From Mactra quadrangularis (taxonomy: Eukaryota; Mollusca; Bivalvia; Venerida; Mactridae), in assembly GCA_025267735.1 (NCBI GenBank), contig CM046300.1, forward strand, positions 31,381,322 to 31,445,321: a stretch of DNA of 64,000 nucleotides, read 5' to 3'. Position 1 is the first letter of the stretch; each line of letters starts with the position of its first letter. Positions 39,092 through 51,755 of the stretch are shown here, one piece after another. Made by a program: the position numbers and the translations under genes. A model generated the notes under the pieces. The model searched no databases. It was not told where the DNA came from and was given only the letters and a program-made list of their open reading frames with translations.

Positions 39092-39933
39092 ATAATTGTT
39101 ACAAATATTTTCTTCCTACTTTATTCCTTATCTTCTTACTACCCTGAATTCGTTAAAGAAAATCTATGTTAAGTCTTTAAATGGAAAGCTTTATGGATAT
39201 GGCTGTAGGCATTGCCATATGACACAAAATTTTTCATGTATGTTATTGATAAAGGCTTGACCACATTATTTCAGGTCTGAAAAAGTCGGGGCTTTTATAT
39301 CAACAATGTTTTATTTTCCTGTACACACTGAAGCTAATCATGAACTTGGACAAAGGCTTGAAAGTGGAAGAAATGAAACTTTTCAAAATAAATAATTCTA
39401 TAGATACTACCTGTGAATTCTATTTATTTACCTATGGCACATTATTAACATCAGATAATAAAAAAACATATTACATAATACATATACTAGGATGGTCATG
39501 GATTTCATGTATTAGGGGTGTAACAATATGGCAAAAACCTTATTGCAATTTATTTTGATATGCAAAACCTGTATTGCCATATCATTTGACAAAATGTTAG
39601 ACATTTTAAAGCACAATAAGATTATTTCAAGTTTTCAAAACTTTTCAACATTCACTGAAACATCTAAAATTCTGAATCTGATAAAAACAATCAGTTCAGG
39701 AAAAAAAACAAACCTGTTAAAAAAACTTCAGAAATAATATTAATCATATACAATGTTATATGTATTGCCTGTGAAGGTTAAATGTCCTGCATCTTAGGTA
39801 AGGTGATAGATGATAGTTTTCTACATGTTTAAATTCTAAGTTCTGAAAATGTTCAAGTCTGAAACTCTGGAAAATTGATCCTCCTCCTGGCATTGTTACA
39901 CTCTGAATTAGGTCTACTGAGAACATAATACAA

Positions 39934-42900
39934 TTACTTTCTCTTCTTACACCTAGTTACACGTTGATTACTTGATGAATCATCCGAAGTTTGTGCAGAA
40001 TTCAATACTTTATCATTGTTTTTCTTAACCTTCACTGTAGTTCTATGTCTGACACTTTCTTCCTTTGAACACTGTATATTGGATTTTTTCACTTTGTAAG
40101 TGGTTTGTCTTTTAGCTTGACTAATATTGTCTGTTCTTACAAGTTTTTCATATTTATCTGATACACAGTCTGCAGTAGGTAGACTGGTATAGTTTTCTAT
40201 GATTTCATACATTATATAACAATTGATAACAAAGAAAACCAGTCCAGCTATCCAGATATACAGAAATGTATTCTGACCTTCGAACTCTAAGTAGTATGCT
40301 GGCAATAACCAGAGGCCCTGAAATTATAATAAAACATATTAAACACAAGTTGATGTACAATACATTCATACAAAAGACCACTTTAACAATATATAACTTA
40401 ATATTATCTAGGTAAAAATCTGCATTCTTGCCAATGTGCCAAAGAATATGGAACACTGTTAATTAATGATTTTGGATTAAAAAGTTATTCAGACATGCAA
40501 TATTTCTAAACATGTTGTGACATTTTCTTTCCATGTTTTAGATAAAGTACCATCCATATTGACTGCTGGGCACAAACTTTTATATTAATCAAAGTACTGA
40601 AAGTACTGTTGGAAGGAATTTTTGAACAATTTTAGAAGTTCAAGTTACTATTTCGATATCCTACATAATTTCTTTATCATTTATAACCAAATGTGTTTCA
40701 TATTTCATTTTACATGCACATTATTCTACTGATCGAGAAGTTGTATGTTTTGATTCACGGGCAGGACATACTTTCGTGGAGCCATGTCATGGAATTATTT
40801 CTATGGTCATTCTCCCTCCTACCACTGATTCTAAATCATTTTAATACGGCAGTGTTCAGTCACTGAATTGCATCTAGTAGTAATCCAGAGATTGAGTCTT
40901 TTCAGGAACAGTGATAGGTGGATTGATGGTCACGATGTAACCTAAACAGTGTGTTGCCATGGAGTAAAGGTCTCAACAAATTGATCACATGTTCTATGTA
41001 TTTTGTTCCAAAGAATGGAGCTTAAGAGCAAATAATTTTTTCCATATTTTGAATTTTGAGAAGCGAGCAAAAGCGAAGAATAAATTTGTGCGGTTTCTAA
41101 GACATTTATTTACCATAAGTTAAAAAGAGCATAAAAAGTATGGGCTTTCTTATATAACATATAACCATATATCTATAGACTATAGTGTAATCACGTAATA
41201 AGTAGTTCTATGCTATACAAAGCAATTACTCCAGATGAAAATTCAATTGAATGTAAAACTAGTTAGAAGTAGGGTAGAAGAGGTTTACACCTTCATGAGT
41301 TCATACGTAAAAGATAACTTCATTTTTCTTTGGTATTACTAGGAAGCACAGATTACCAATTAACAGCGCCACACTAATCTTATAATGGACCAGCCCGGTT
41401 CACTTTTTGTGTATACAATGTAATTAGATTTTGGTAAATTATGCTAATGTCTAATAATACCACTAGAATTAAATCAAGCCTGATGTGTTATTTTGGGACA
41501 TCAAAATTGTAGGAATGTAAAATTTTCTCCCTGTCCTACCTGCTCTCTATGGATCGATCTTCATATTTTACACTACAAAGACACGTATGACGTCACACAT
41601 CAAGATAAGGTGTGTAGAGAGAGTAAATGTTCAGTTTACGGTCTAAGACAGAGTGCAGTTATCATATTTCTGAACAAAGGATTGTGTCATTGTAATTTCT
41701 AATGCCGTATGTTAGCAAGAATTCATTTCTGCTTTACCGTAACAGTGAAATTATGCTAATTTATGTTGCTATTTAGAACTCAAATTACTAATTTTCAGTT
41801 CAATTCTACTTGGCCGAGTGTCAAAGCTTTTGATTTTACTATATTTATGATGCGTTAATTTCATTTTTTTTCGGATATTAAGGTGCGAGAAATCAGACGA
41901 ACATAACGATTAATTTGTTGTGGTGTAATAAAATAAAAATAAAACATTTATGAAATTCGCTTCGCGCTGTCATTAAACCTCTACGGACACCCATCCAAAG
42001 ATTAACCCCACATCTCGTTGCTTAACTTCGATAAATGTCCAGCGCTTTACGCTCTCAAAGTAAACCCCTGCTGTGAAAACCGGTCGTTAAAATTGTACTT
42101 ATATACAAGCGTGTGGTAGATACTAATGCGCAATAATACAATAAAACTTCTCTCCGTGCATAGTTAGAATGTTGTTTGATTAATGTGTAAAAAAACACTA
42201 AATATCATAATTTTAAGTACATTGTATTTGTTTGAATTACTTTTTTTCAACTTATCTACATTTGATAGTACACATATTTTTCTGCTGCACTATTTCTTGG
42301 TCGCATTGACTCATTGATTTCTATTGAGTTGAGGGTGTTGTTCGTTCTTTTTCAAATCTTGCAGAGCGCTGACATAGAAAGGAATTGTTTGGAAACAATT
42401 CCTTCCAAAAATCTAAATAGAAATTATTGGATGACAAATAGACATACAGTTTTCATAATTAATTTTCATCTCCCCAACTTGGACCAATCCAGTCATTGCC
42501 TAAACCCACTTGTCTTAAACTCAAGACAAGTAAAACAATAAATGTAATGTAGAAACCACAATCAAGCCGGATTTTCATTAAGATCTGACCATGAATGACA
42601 GAGATATTCAACATATAAAAAAAAAAAAAATAGCGGCAAAATTTACTAAGGGAAATAATCCATAATAAAGTCAGGTAGAGTAGTGGTTACTTTCTAATTC
42701 TGTTCATTACATGCTATGTTATCATTTATGATGTTTCATAAAAATCTGACTATGAATGGCAGAAATATATGGTAAGAATTGTTAACAACACCGGACGCCC
42801 ACCCTCGGGTTTCCCCAAACTATAAGCCAAATTTTTTCATTGAAAAATCCAGCTAAAAAATTGATTCAGATGAATAAAAATTACTTATTTTATTGAGTCA

Positions 42901-45900
42901 AGCTAGTTGATAATTTTGCCCTTTACTATATTGCATAAAAACAAGCTTCAGGCTAGTGATTAAGACAATCTAACACAAAGATTGGTATGTATGCAAGCTA
43001 AGTAACATATTGCACATTAAAATTGTGTTGATATGAATTTTGGTGAAAATTTATGTGATGACTGCCAATCATGTTCAGGTGGTTGTGGCCAACACAATCC
43101 TAAGCATCAATAGGAACTACTTGAAGCTACTTCAAGTAACAGGTCTCTGCTACTATGGCTGGTAGATTTAACTATAATTTGTAACACTTACCTGTCCAAC
43201 AAACCAGAGAAGAAACAAGACAGAAGCTTTTATCATGGAGATTCTAGTTAGGATAGGTATTAATCCAGGTAATAGACACAAATACCATAAGAAATACTGA
43301 AATATAAAACATTTATGTAATCCGGTCAATATTTATCAGTCAATTAAGATATTCATTTGAGATTTACAATATAGTTCATGTAAGTCAAAATTCTCTTTCA
43401 AAATTGTGCTTATAAAGTGATTCTAATTTTCTGATGTAAAACATTGTCCAAATTGGTATGAGTTAGTTTTTTCTTGAATTTGCTTTCACTTTAAAAAGAA
43501 TTCCACCATTTGATCCTGTCATAATTACTATGTTAGAAATCTAAACACATCACAATTATTTTACTTTTTCCACTGATTCATGGAGGATATCGAAGATTGA
43601 TTTAATGATACTCTGGGGTCACACAAGCATTTTTTATATATTTTCTCTTATTTTTATTTATAACTCATAAAGACATTATTGATGGTTCATGATGAACTGT
43701 ATATTAGTTGTGAAACTAATTACTACAAATGTACATGTAAAGTACATCAAAGTATACTTCAAAACATTGAAATTTAATTTGTGTAAAGAAACTTTTGGAC
43801 CCCAGTGTGTTTTGAATATTGAAATCGAATCAGAACCAATCTACCAATTAATGAATTATATAAAGTCAAATGGTAAATTGTTACTGTCCTACAGAATAGA
43901 AAGTTAGTACCATAAAATACATGTAAACATCTACTAGCAACATACCTGAGATGTACAAACTTTGTTGAAAGTAACAAAAGCAAATGTATTCAGGAAGAAA
44001 ACAAGATTTGGCTCTTTATAAAACTTCATTGAAAACACCAATAATAAAACTACCTGAAAATACATGTATAAAATTGGATATAAAATCACATGCCAGTTGA
44101 TATTTAAATGTATTTCTTAACAAATAATTATATGGTACATGTATAACCATTTTAACAGCACAGGTTTCTAACAAGTGTTTTAACTTAAGGTGGTACAGAA
44201 TAGCCAAGCAGTTTGAGAGTTGCCTGCAAGACTGTAGTAAGTGCATTGCGTAAAAGAGGGAATTACTACAGTCTTGCGGACAACCCTCGAGTTTATGACT
44301 GCTTGCTGAGCCAATCTAATCTTTGCAGTTTTATAAGAGAACACATTCAGTCACCCTGAAATTATCCAAACTTTGACTGTTGAGAAAAAATATACATGTA
44401 CTACATTCTTTAAAAAGATTCTTACCATTTTATAAATAGAATCAAAGCGCTGATATTGCTGTCCTGACATGGGTCCAACAGGGCAAAACAAGACTGCCTA
44501 AGACAATTTTTAATGAGTAGGTGTTAACCTAACTTGCTTAATTTGACTGCAAATGACCAAATGTAACTGTCTGAGACATTATTGTGGTACATTTCAGAAA
44601 GTGGTTCCTTAGACTTGGGTTGCAAGCAGCTCATAACAAAAATCATAATTTACCTGTGGTATAAATGCAGCAAGTCCAAGTATAAGTGTGTTACTATAAC
44701 CAGATTGTAAATATAACATATAAAAATATGGTGAGAAATTATGTCTTATATCTTTTCTTGTTATATGATACAAATATGTATGATGTAAAAATTCCCAACC
44801 ATATCTGAAACGAAAATCAACAAGTTATGTTTCATCAAACAAGTTTGTGAAATACATGTATTATACTTTAAATTTACACCGTACTGATGCTTTTGAAACA
44901 GTAATTTCTCCAAATAGTCTTTGTTTGAACCATAAAAGTTGAGCTGACAGAAAGTTGGAAAAAATTTTTTAACAGCATAAAGGGCTCAACATTAAAGGTT
45001 GTCCTATTGTCCCTGACAGCCTATATTTGGATTCAAACAGTTTATTACAGCTAGTAAACATTTCACGTTGAGATGACCTCTGGATCAATCAATCAATGAG
45101 TGGCTTTCATCTAGACAAAACACTATTACAACTTTATTTCATATTTTCTAATTTTAGATGGAGGTTCGCAAGCAAATTTGACAGTGGTGTTATTCATAAG
45201 CTGTGATTGGACTGCTTTTTTTCGAATTGTGTCTCCACAGTGACGTAGACAATGTAACAAGTTACTAACCAAAATGATTTCCTCATGTCCACATGTATAA
45301 TAAAAGCAAAGGTCAGCTGAATGTGACCTGTGATATGAAGTAGCCAGATCTAAATAACAAAGTGCTTGAGTAGATAATTTGAGATTGGGTTTTACTGTAA
45401 TCAAATTGATGATAAATGTAACTTACATGTAATAGAATACAGTTGTTAATGAGGTCACTATGAAAGCTGTAGTTACAACAAAACATAGTCTATCTACTGT
45501 TGGATATAACATTTTATATATCATTCCACTGTAACCTTTCATGTCATTCTTATTTTTATCGTTCTTCCACAATAACAGATATATAGGTAAAGCATATGTA
45601 ATAGGGTATATTTTAAAATGTATAGCTAGACCAAATACTATAGCAGTCAACACAGTTCTCTCATACATTAAACATTGCAGACACAGTAATACTAAACATG
45701 TCATGATGGATTCTGCATTACCTGTAAATTACAAAGGGAAATAATCCATTATTAAGCCAGATAGAATTGTAGTTTCTTTCTAATTCTGTCCATCACATGG
45801 TATGTTATCATTGAATAAAGTTTAATTAAGATCTGACAATATACGACAGAAATACAATATATGAAATAAAAATTTTAATGCAATTGTTAACAACAACAGA

Positions 45901-47424
45901 TGCGCGCCCTCCCAGGCACCTGCCTGTGTTTCCCCAAACTATAAGCCGATTTTTTTCTGTTGAAAAATCCAGCTAAAATATATTAATGTATATGAAAGAA
46001 AAAATTTAATTTTTTAATCATTAGGTCCTTAGACCCTTGTGAACATACAAATGAGTAATAGGTGATTTTTTTTACTTGGCGTGTCAAGCTAACAAAAGAC
46101 AAGTGTAACTTTCAAAAACAGGGAGGAATGAATATATTCAAAAAAAAAATTATTATCAATGATATGAAAACATTAAAAAAAGCAAGTAACATCTACTGAG
46201 CCATACATACTAAACAGTTAATTTCATTTCCAAATGAATAAATACTTATAAATAAATACAAAAGTATACTTCAAAACATCAAATTTAATGTGTAAAGAAA
46301 TGTTTGAACCCGTGTGTATATTGTCTTTGGTTGATAAAGACCATGCTTGCTGCCTGTGAATGAGATCCAATTATGTAATATTACCTCTACTAGATACTGC
46401 CATGGGTAATGGATTAAACAACCAAACTGATGCACAAACAAGAGCCATGGTTTTAGATACCGTCCTTCTTGTACAAGTAATCTTATAGATGATATAACCG
46501 GTACCACAATCGAAGAGTATAAATAAAAGTTTCCCAAACAATGGTGTTAACCAGATATTTGGTTGTAGCATCCATGCCAATAATGGTGTATATCTATATG
46601 TAGCACGCTTGTATGGTGACTGACCCTAAAATATAACATTTAAAGGATTTTAGATATGCAATCTGTAAATGTATCTATTTTGAGTTAAGTTTAGTCTTTT
46701 TTGGTGTATTATTCCGTACAAAATATACTAGAAATTACAAGTTCATTAAATGTATTACCTTAATAGAAAGCAAATATTAAGGAAAGAGATAACTTTCCAT
46801 CCGGTAGAAAAACCAAACAAAATGATGAAAAATGCCATTTTATCTTTTATGAGAAATATTACATTCATAATTAACTTTGTGTCTGAATGATAACTGTATA
46901 TCTCTCTTATATACTCATAGAAATGCCAGTCTGATCCAATTTCACTAGTTACCCAGCTACTACTGGATAAAGGCAAAACTCTTAAGACCAAATAAAAAAT
47001 GTCAGGCAGTTAACTGAAGCCTTTTGAAATGTATAGATCAAAATTCTCAATATTCTTTACCAGTCTTGGCCCTTAACCACTAGTCTGAAGTATGGGACTA
47101 GTAAAAGTTACTAATTTCATTCAGTCTGGTTAGTTGAGAATTTGACAAATAATTACTTCATGTTATCATTCTGACTAGTACTTGTGAAAGTAAGGCAAAG
47201 ACTGTAATCCTCATTGAAAGCTTCATATAAAGGATAAGAATGGTACTAGGAAACAGCATTAAAACATACTAATATACCTCATGTACGAATGTTGCAGCAT
47301 CGTGGAACACAAAATAATCTATATCAGTAAATTTGACAGCCATAGTATTGTCCTGCCATTCTCCATATGCTATAAGACCAAGTCTTATCAATAGTGCTAC
47401 ACCTAGCAAAAATGTTATATGCAT
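39934..47424 (-). CDS. PIGM: GPI mannosyltransferase 1 (PIG-M), 7 coding exons
   Basis: ER multipass enzyme that adds the first (alpha-1,4) mannose from dolichol-phosphate-mannose to GlcN-PI during GPI-anchor synthesis; in known systems it works with PIG-X. Exons: 47278-47424, 46385-46625, 45427-45721, 44654-44804, 43946-44053, 43192-43296, 39934-40317, all GT-AG and in phase, 476 residues. The catalytic DXD motif is DID at residues 34-36 in the first lumenal loop. Family blocks follow in order: [74 protein letters not shown], and a last membrane block near [17 protein letters not shown]. The start is the Met just after a splice acceptor (AG at 47434-47435), so an upstream non-coding exon is likely. 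The C-terminus carries about 60 extra Lys/Arg/Ser-rich residues after the last membrane segment, making it longer than human PIG-M (423). Confidence 0.95.
40785..40990 (+). repeat. Dispersed repeat, relative of 60345-60500
   Basis: Shares AATCCAGAGATT, TTCAGGAACAGTGA and CAGTGTGTTGCCATGG with 60345-60500, in the same order and direction. Confidence 0.5.
41975..42057 (-). repeat. 5S-rRNA-like segment (5S-derived SINE or pseudogene)
   Basis: Minus strand matches the internal-promoter part of 5S rRNA: CGAAGTTAAGCAACG (box A region), then GGTTAATCTTTGGATGGGTG and TCCG (box C region), in correct order and close to correct spacing. The 5' and 3' thirds of 5S are poorly conserved. It lies in PIGM intron 6. 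It is not a functional 5S gene by eye; a 5S-derived SINE is the favoured reading. Confidence 0.6.
42538..42857 (+). repeat. Repeat family R1, copy 3
   Basis: From AATGTAATGTAGAAACCAC to TTGAAAAATCCAGCTAAA, with an internal A-run and a small duplication making it longer than the other copies. In a PIGM intron. Confidence 0.7.
44200..44310. repeat. Long imperfect palindrome (hairpin MITE)
   Basis: CTGCAAGACTGTAGTAA pairs with TTACTACAGTCTTGCGG; outer parts AGCCAAGCAGTTTGAGAG and ATGACTGCTTGCTGAG also pair. In PIGM intron 4, between exons 44654-44804 and 43946-44053. Confidence 0.6.
45727..45976 (+). repeat. Repeat family R1, 5'-truncated copy 4
   Basis: Begins at ATTACAAAGGGAAATAATCC and ends TTGAAAAATCCAGCTAAA. 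It abuts the 3' splice site of PIGM exon 3 (minus strand, acceptor at 45722). Confidence 0.7.
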
Positions 47425-47433
47425 GTTTTCAAC

Positions 47434-48846
47434 CTGTAATGATTTAATACTCAATAAGTACAGATAGTTAAACCTTACAATTATGAACTAGATAATTTCA
47501 TAAAGGTTCCATTGTTAGGTCAAGTATTTTTGTATGGACCTAAGCCAACATATCAAGGACGGTGGGTCTATACAAGGCAATACAATTGTGTCAACATGAA
47601 ATAATCTGATAAATGACAATTTTATAAATTAACCACTCAGTTTACTGCATAGATGGCTCCTTAAAAGTTATAAGTAAATATGTTCAGTGACATATACAAA
47701 TTAATAAAGACACAAAAGTTGTCACTGAACATACATGTACTTGGCCACAATGGGAGTTCAATAATAGCAACCAAAAAGGATGGACCCACAGGGCCTCTTA
47801 AAAAGCAAGCTTTACTGTATCATTAAATTTTAACAAAATAGTGGAAGTTGCAATTTGTGGACAGCATAAGTTGATCATTGAGACCATACTTCAGATATAG
47901 CAGCTAGCAAATTCATAGTTGGAAGAAAATCAGAGATGAGTCAGGGGAAGTACAGGCTAGAGACCACCTGACTGCCTTATAAGTTATGGCAGAAGTTGTA
48001 ACAGCTGAGCTATAATGGCTTGCTTACTCTGTCTATGAATTAAAATACAGTAAGAGAACCAGTTCCATTCCATTTTTTATTTCAGCACTACTAAAAGTAG
48101 TTGCTTAATAGACTTCATTTAGGGAAAATATTTTTTATTAAAATGCTAATTTTGTTCTCCACTTTTTGGCTCAAAATGTCACAGGAATTGGACATGTATG
48201 ATATATCTCTATCTTTCATTGATATAATGCCCAAAAACATGTTTTCATCAAAAATGTTTATTTTCACAATTTTTCACAGGTCGCAGTATGTAGAAAAAAG
48301 TCAATTTTGATGAAAAATTTTGTTCTCCACTTTTGGGCAAAAAATGCCCTTGGACAAATGCACATGTAGGTTTTATCTATCTCATAGTACTGCCACACAC
48401 CTCTCACGAGTATTATCTTTCTTAGGTATAATGGCCAAAAACATGTACATGTGTATAACAGGGACAGACGATTTAACTTTCTGGCAAAAGTGGCTTTTTA
48501 TGAAATTATACGAAGGAGATTTACGTACAAATAAGTTTGAGTGAGCTGGAACTGGTCCTGAACTGGAAACTGGTCCACTAACTGTATTACATTGGTAATG
48601 CTGAAATAACAAAGCTCAAACTGTTTAATGTCGAAACCAAACGATAAAGAATTCACAGTTGTGTCCATTGCAAAAATTTACGTCGCATCTACGCTGAAAT
48701 GCCCTGCGAGGTATCTAACCACATCAATTATTGTTGGGTATGAAAATATTTGAGGACGAATTGATAAATCAATTAATCGTTTCTCACTTCATTAAAACAC
48801 ATTGTCATAGAGTGTTACATAGAAAATATACGAAAAATAAACTTAC
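47434..48846 (-). other. Probable 5' UTR intron of PIGM
   Basis: Between the proposed non-coding exon and coding exon 1. AT-rich with no recognisable repeat boundary; a loose internal duplication around TTTTTGTTCTCCACTTTTGG occurs at about 48150 and 48320. Confidence 0.4.
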
Positions 48847-48950
48847 TTCAGAGTAAAATTTACTTCATAACAAGTTAAGTTTCTTCAATGTCAGTATTTA
48901 CGCATTTTTCTCGTCGACTTGATATTTATCATGGGCGCAGCCATTTTTGA
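48847..48950 (-). other. Probable non-coding first exon and start region of PIGM
   Basis: Coding exon 1 of PIGM opens with a good splice acceptor rather than a plain 5' UTR, so an upstream exon is needed. The best candidate ends at 48847 with a GTAAGT donor. Near its 5' side is AAAATGGCTGC, which resembles a YY1 site often found at transcription starts. The exon holds a short upstream ORF of 16 codons beginning in that motif. The exact 5' limit cannot be seen. Confidence 0.4.
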
Positions 48951-50376
48951 AGAGTCACTTCCAGTTGGGCAGGTCTAATGTAATAACGCAGATACTGGCA
49001 CAATATACAAAGAAGGAAAGTGCTGAAGGATTTACTGACCCCAAAGATGTGGTATTATTCAACCATGGGTGATTTTAGTTCTATTATATATATTGAAAAA
49101 TAGAAGTTAAAGTGGCTATGTTTTTGTAAAAAGAAATAAATTGCTTTGATAAGCGGGCCACATTTGTTTGTGAACACTATAGCAGTCACAATTTTGCCTC
49201 AATTATCATCAAACTTTGTGAGGATGCTTTTCTAGGTAATTGCTCAGTATATGAGAGTTCAAATATGGTCATATCAAATGAAAAACTAGATTATATGAGC
49301 TAAAAATAGAAAAAATCTCTATAAAAACACTCTAGTGTCTACGATTTTATTCAAACACCATTTAAATTGGTCTGATAAGTTATTTTAATTATTAGTTATA
49401 GGCCATGTTTCAATATGGGTCACCTGAGGGGCGTTCAACAATGCGAGCGCTCAAGGTGACATCATTCTGAACGCGGGGACCTGCGCAAGTGCTCGCAATT
49501 CAGCTCGAGGGGTATTTCGCTTAGATATCAAAGATGGCATCTGGAAAAATTTAAATTTTTATCTCAAAGAATTATCCCTAAATAGTTGTTCCACATAACA
49601 TATCCACACAACACATATAATAGAATTTATTTGGTACAGTAAATTGAATCATAATGATTCACATAGTATAAAAAATGTGAAAGATCTCAAGTATCAGCAG
49701 AAATAATTGTTTCCCCAACCGCTTATTTCAATAATGTCCTGTTTGACGTTATCTTGGATTTACAGCAAGCGCCTGCAGTTGTTCAATAGCCTAACAATTC
49801 ACGAAGCAGGTGCTCACTCGAGTGCTTGCATTTTTGAACGCACCTCTGGGGTGCATGTTGAATGTTTTACAAGCTGACAATTTCTATCACCATCATCATT
49901 AAAGGGAGGTAATAAAATGGGTTTTTGTTAAAATAACCAAGCAATTCATTAATCATTATACTCTATACACCTTACTTGGTTCCATATAATAGTCTTGAAT
50001 ATCAAAATTTCTCAATCTATAAATCGAAGGTTTAGCGGAAAATGGTTGTAACTCGATATAAGAAGAGTGAGTTACCACCGTTTTGCCCTGAACCCGCAAT
50101 ATTTGCAATCCAAGCATTCAATTAGCATTTTAAATATCTTATGAGTATGATTCAGCATGAGCTTTGAGTACATTTTTAAGTTTCCTGACAAGGGGCACTA
50201 CATTATAACAAAATAACCAATAAACAATGAATATAGTTCTGTATAAGTTTATTACATTTAATGCAAATAAATATTTTATTCTATACAATACATGTAAGAA
50301 CAATAACTGTTTCTGGTTATTAGTATTACAATTTAAGTCTCTTAACCATATATGGTTCACAAGTTATGTTGAAAAC

Positions 50377-50653
50377 AAGAAATGTAATGTGGAAACCACA
50401 TTAAAGCTGGATTTAAAAACCTTTACGCATAAATAATCCATAATAAAGGCAGGTAGAGTTGTGGTTACTTTCTAATTCTGTTCATCAAATGGTATGTTAT
50501 CTTTGTATGAAGTTTCATAAAAATCTGACATTAAATGGCAAAAATATATGGAAAAGAAAAACTTAAATGCAATTGTAAATGACACAGGACGCCCAACTCC
50601 CAGTCCATGTTTCAAACTATCAGCAGAATTTTTTCCATGAAAAATCCGGCTAA
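50377..50653 (+). repeat. Repeat family R1, copy 5
   Basis: From AATGTAATGTGGAAACCAC to GAAAAATCCGGCTAAA; keeps the AATCCGGCT end that mirrors AGCTGGATT at the start. Confidence 0.7.
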
Positions 50654-51679
50654 AAACTATACCAAAAAAAATAACTGAGCTGTACTTTATCCAGTGTCAT
50701 TTTAATAAAAGAATGGTTAACTAATTTCCCGAAATTGAAATCGACATTTTTGTTGTTGAAATTTTTATCATCTTGTTGAAATAAAATCGGAGTTGATTAA
50801 CTGGACATTAACCATGACAGTCCTAAATACAATCCAGGAAGTTAAAAAAAAAACATGTATAAAAATGTAAATTGTTCAATATATGCAGCAATCAACAATA
50901 CACATGAAATACATACATGTATTACTAATTATTTCTATTCAAAAAATGAATTCTAATAATTGCACCAATTGTCAAAGACAGTTTCAATTAAAACGTGAAA
51001 ACTACTGACGTAATGTAACACAAGATTACATAAATACAGGAATAACTAGGGTCCAGTTTTTCAAAACTTCCCAAAATGAGACAGGACTCAACCCAAGGTG
51101 CCAGACGCAAATTTTCCATATAAAAGTATATACAGAAATAAGAAGTAAAAAAAGCCCCCAGCACCTGTGGTCTTGACAGCAAACTTTTAACACTAAAATT
51201 ATACTAACATACTAAGACTGCAGTTGATGAATCAAATTAATCATCAATGATTAGGTTGGAGGACGTGTTTCATTGGACTCATCAAGTTTTGAAAATTTCC
51301 ATTGAGGCTAATTTCATTTTTTGGTGGGAATTTTGTGAAGCCTGTCCCTGCTGGTGTAAAGTAATAATCTGATTGAAATGTTTGATTTTACTAGTGATAG
51401 CATTTGCAATGTAACAACAATTATTTTGGCACTACAGTAAAAATATTTGGTACATCATACATGCATATCAACAAAGCTCACGCTCTACACAAACATGTAT
51501 ATTTAATGAAACAGACTAAGTGTTTACCAGCCAGGGTATACACTATCAAACATCAAATGTTTTAGAAATATCATAACATGAAAAAAATCTGCAGGAAAAG
51601 CAAATGAAGACAAATGAAGATAAACATACAAACGTTTGGGAATGTAGGCGACACAAAACTCTGTAATAATACAGTATAA

Positions 51680-51755
51680 CGCTGTTGTCTAGTCAAAACC
51701 TCGTAACTTTACCTTTTTTTAATCAAAGTTACAAGGTTTTGACTAGACAACAACG
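51680..51755. repeat. Near-perfect 31-bp hairpin
   Basis: Arms 51680-51710 and 51725-51755 pair with only two mismatches, around a 14-base T/A-rich loop. Core GTTGTCTAGTCAAAACC. Could be a miniature transposon or a small-RNA precursor. Confidence 0.7.

Larger units (their letters stand above)
37326..39933. other. Convergent region between C8orf82 homolog and PIGM
   Basis: The two genes converge here, so it holds both 3' UTRs. It carries a decayed SINE (38416-38505) and a hAT-like MITE (38683-39091). No further gene was seen; ORFs here are unsupported. Confidence 0.6.
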
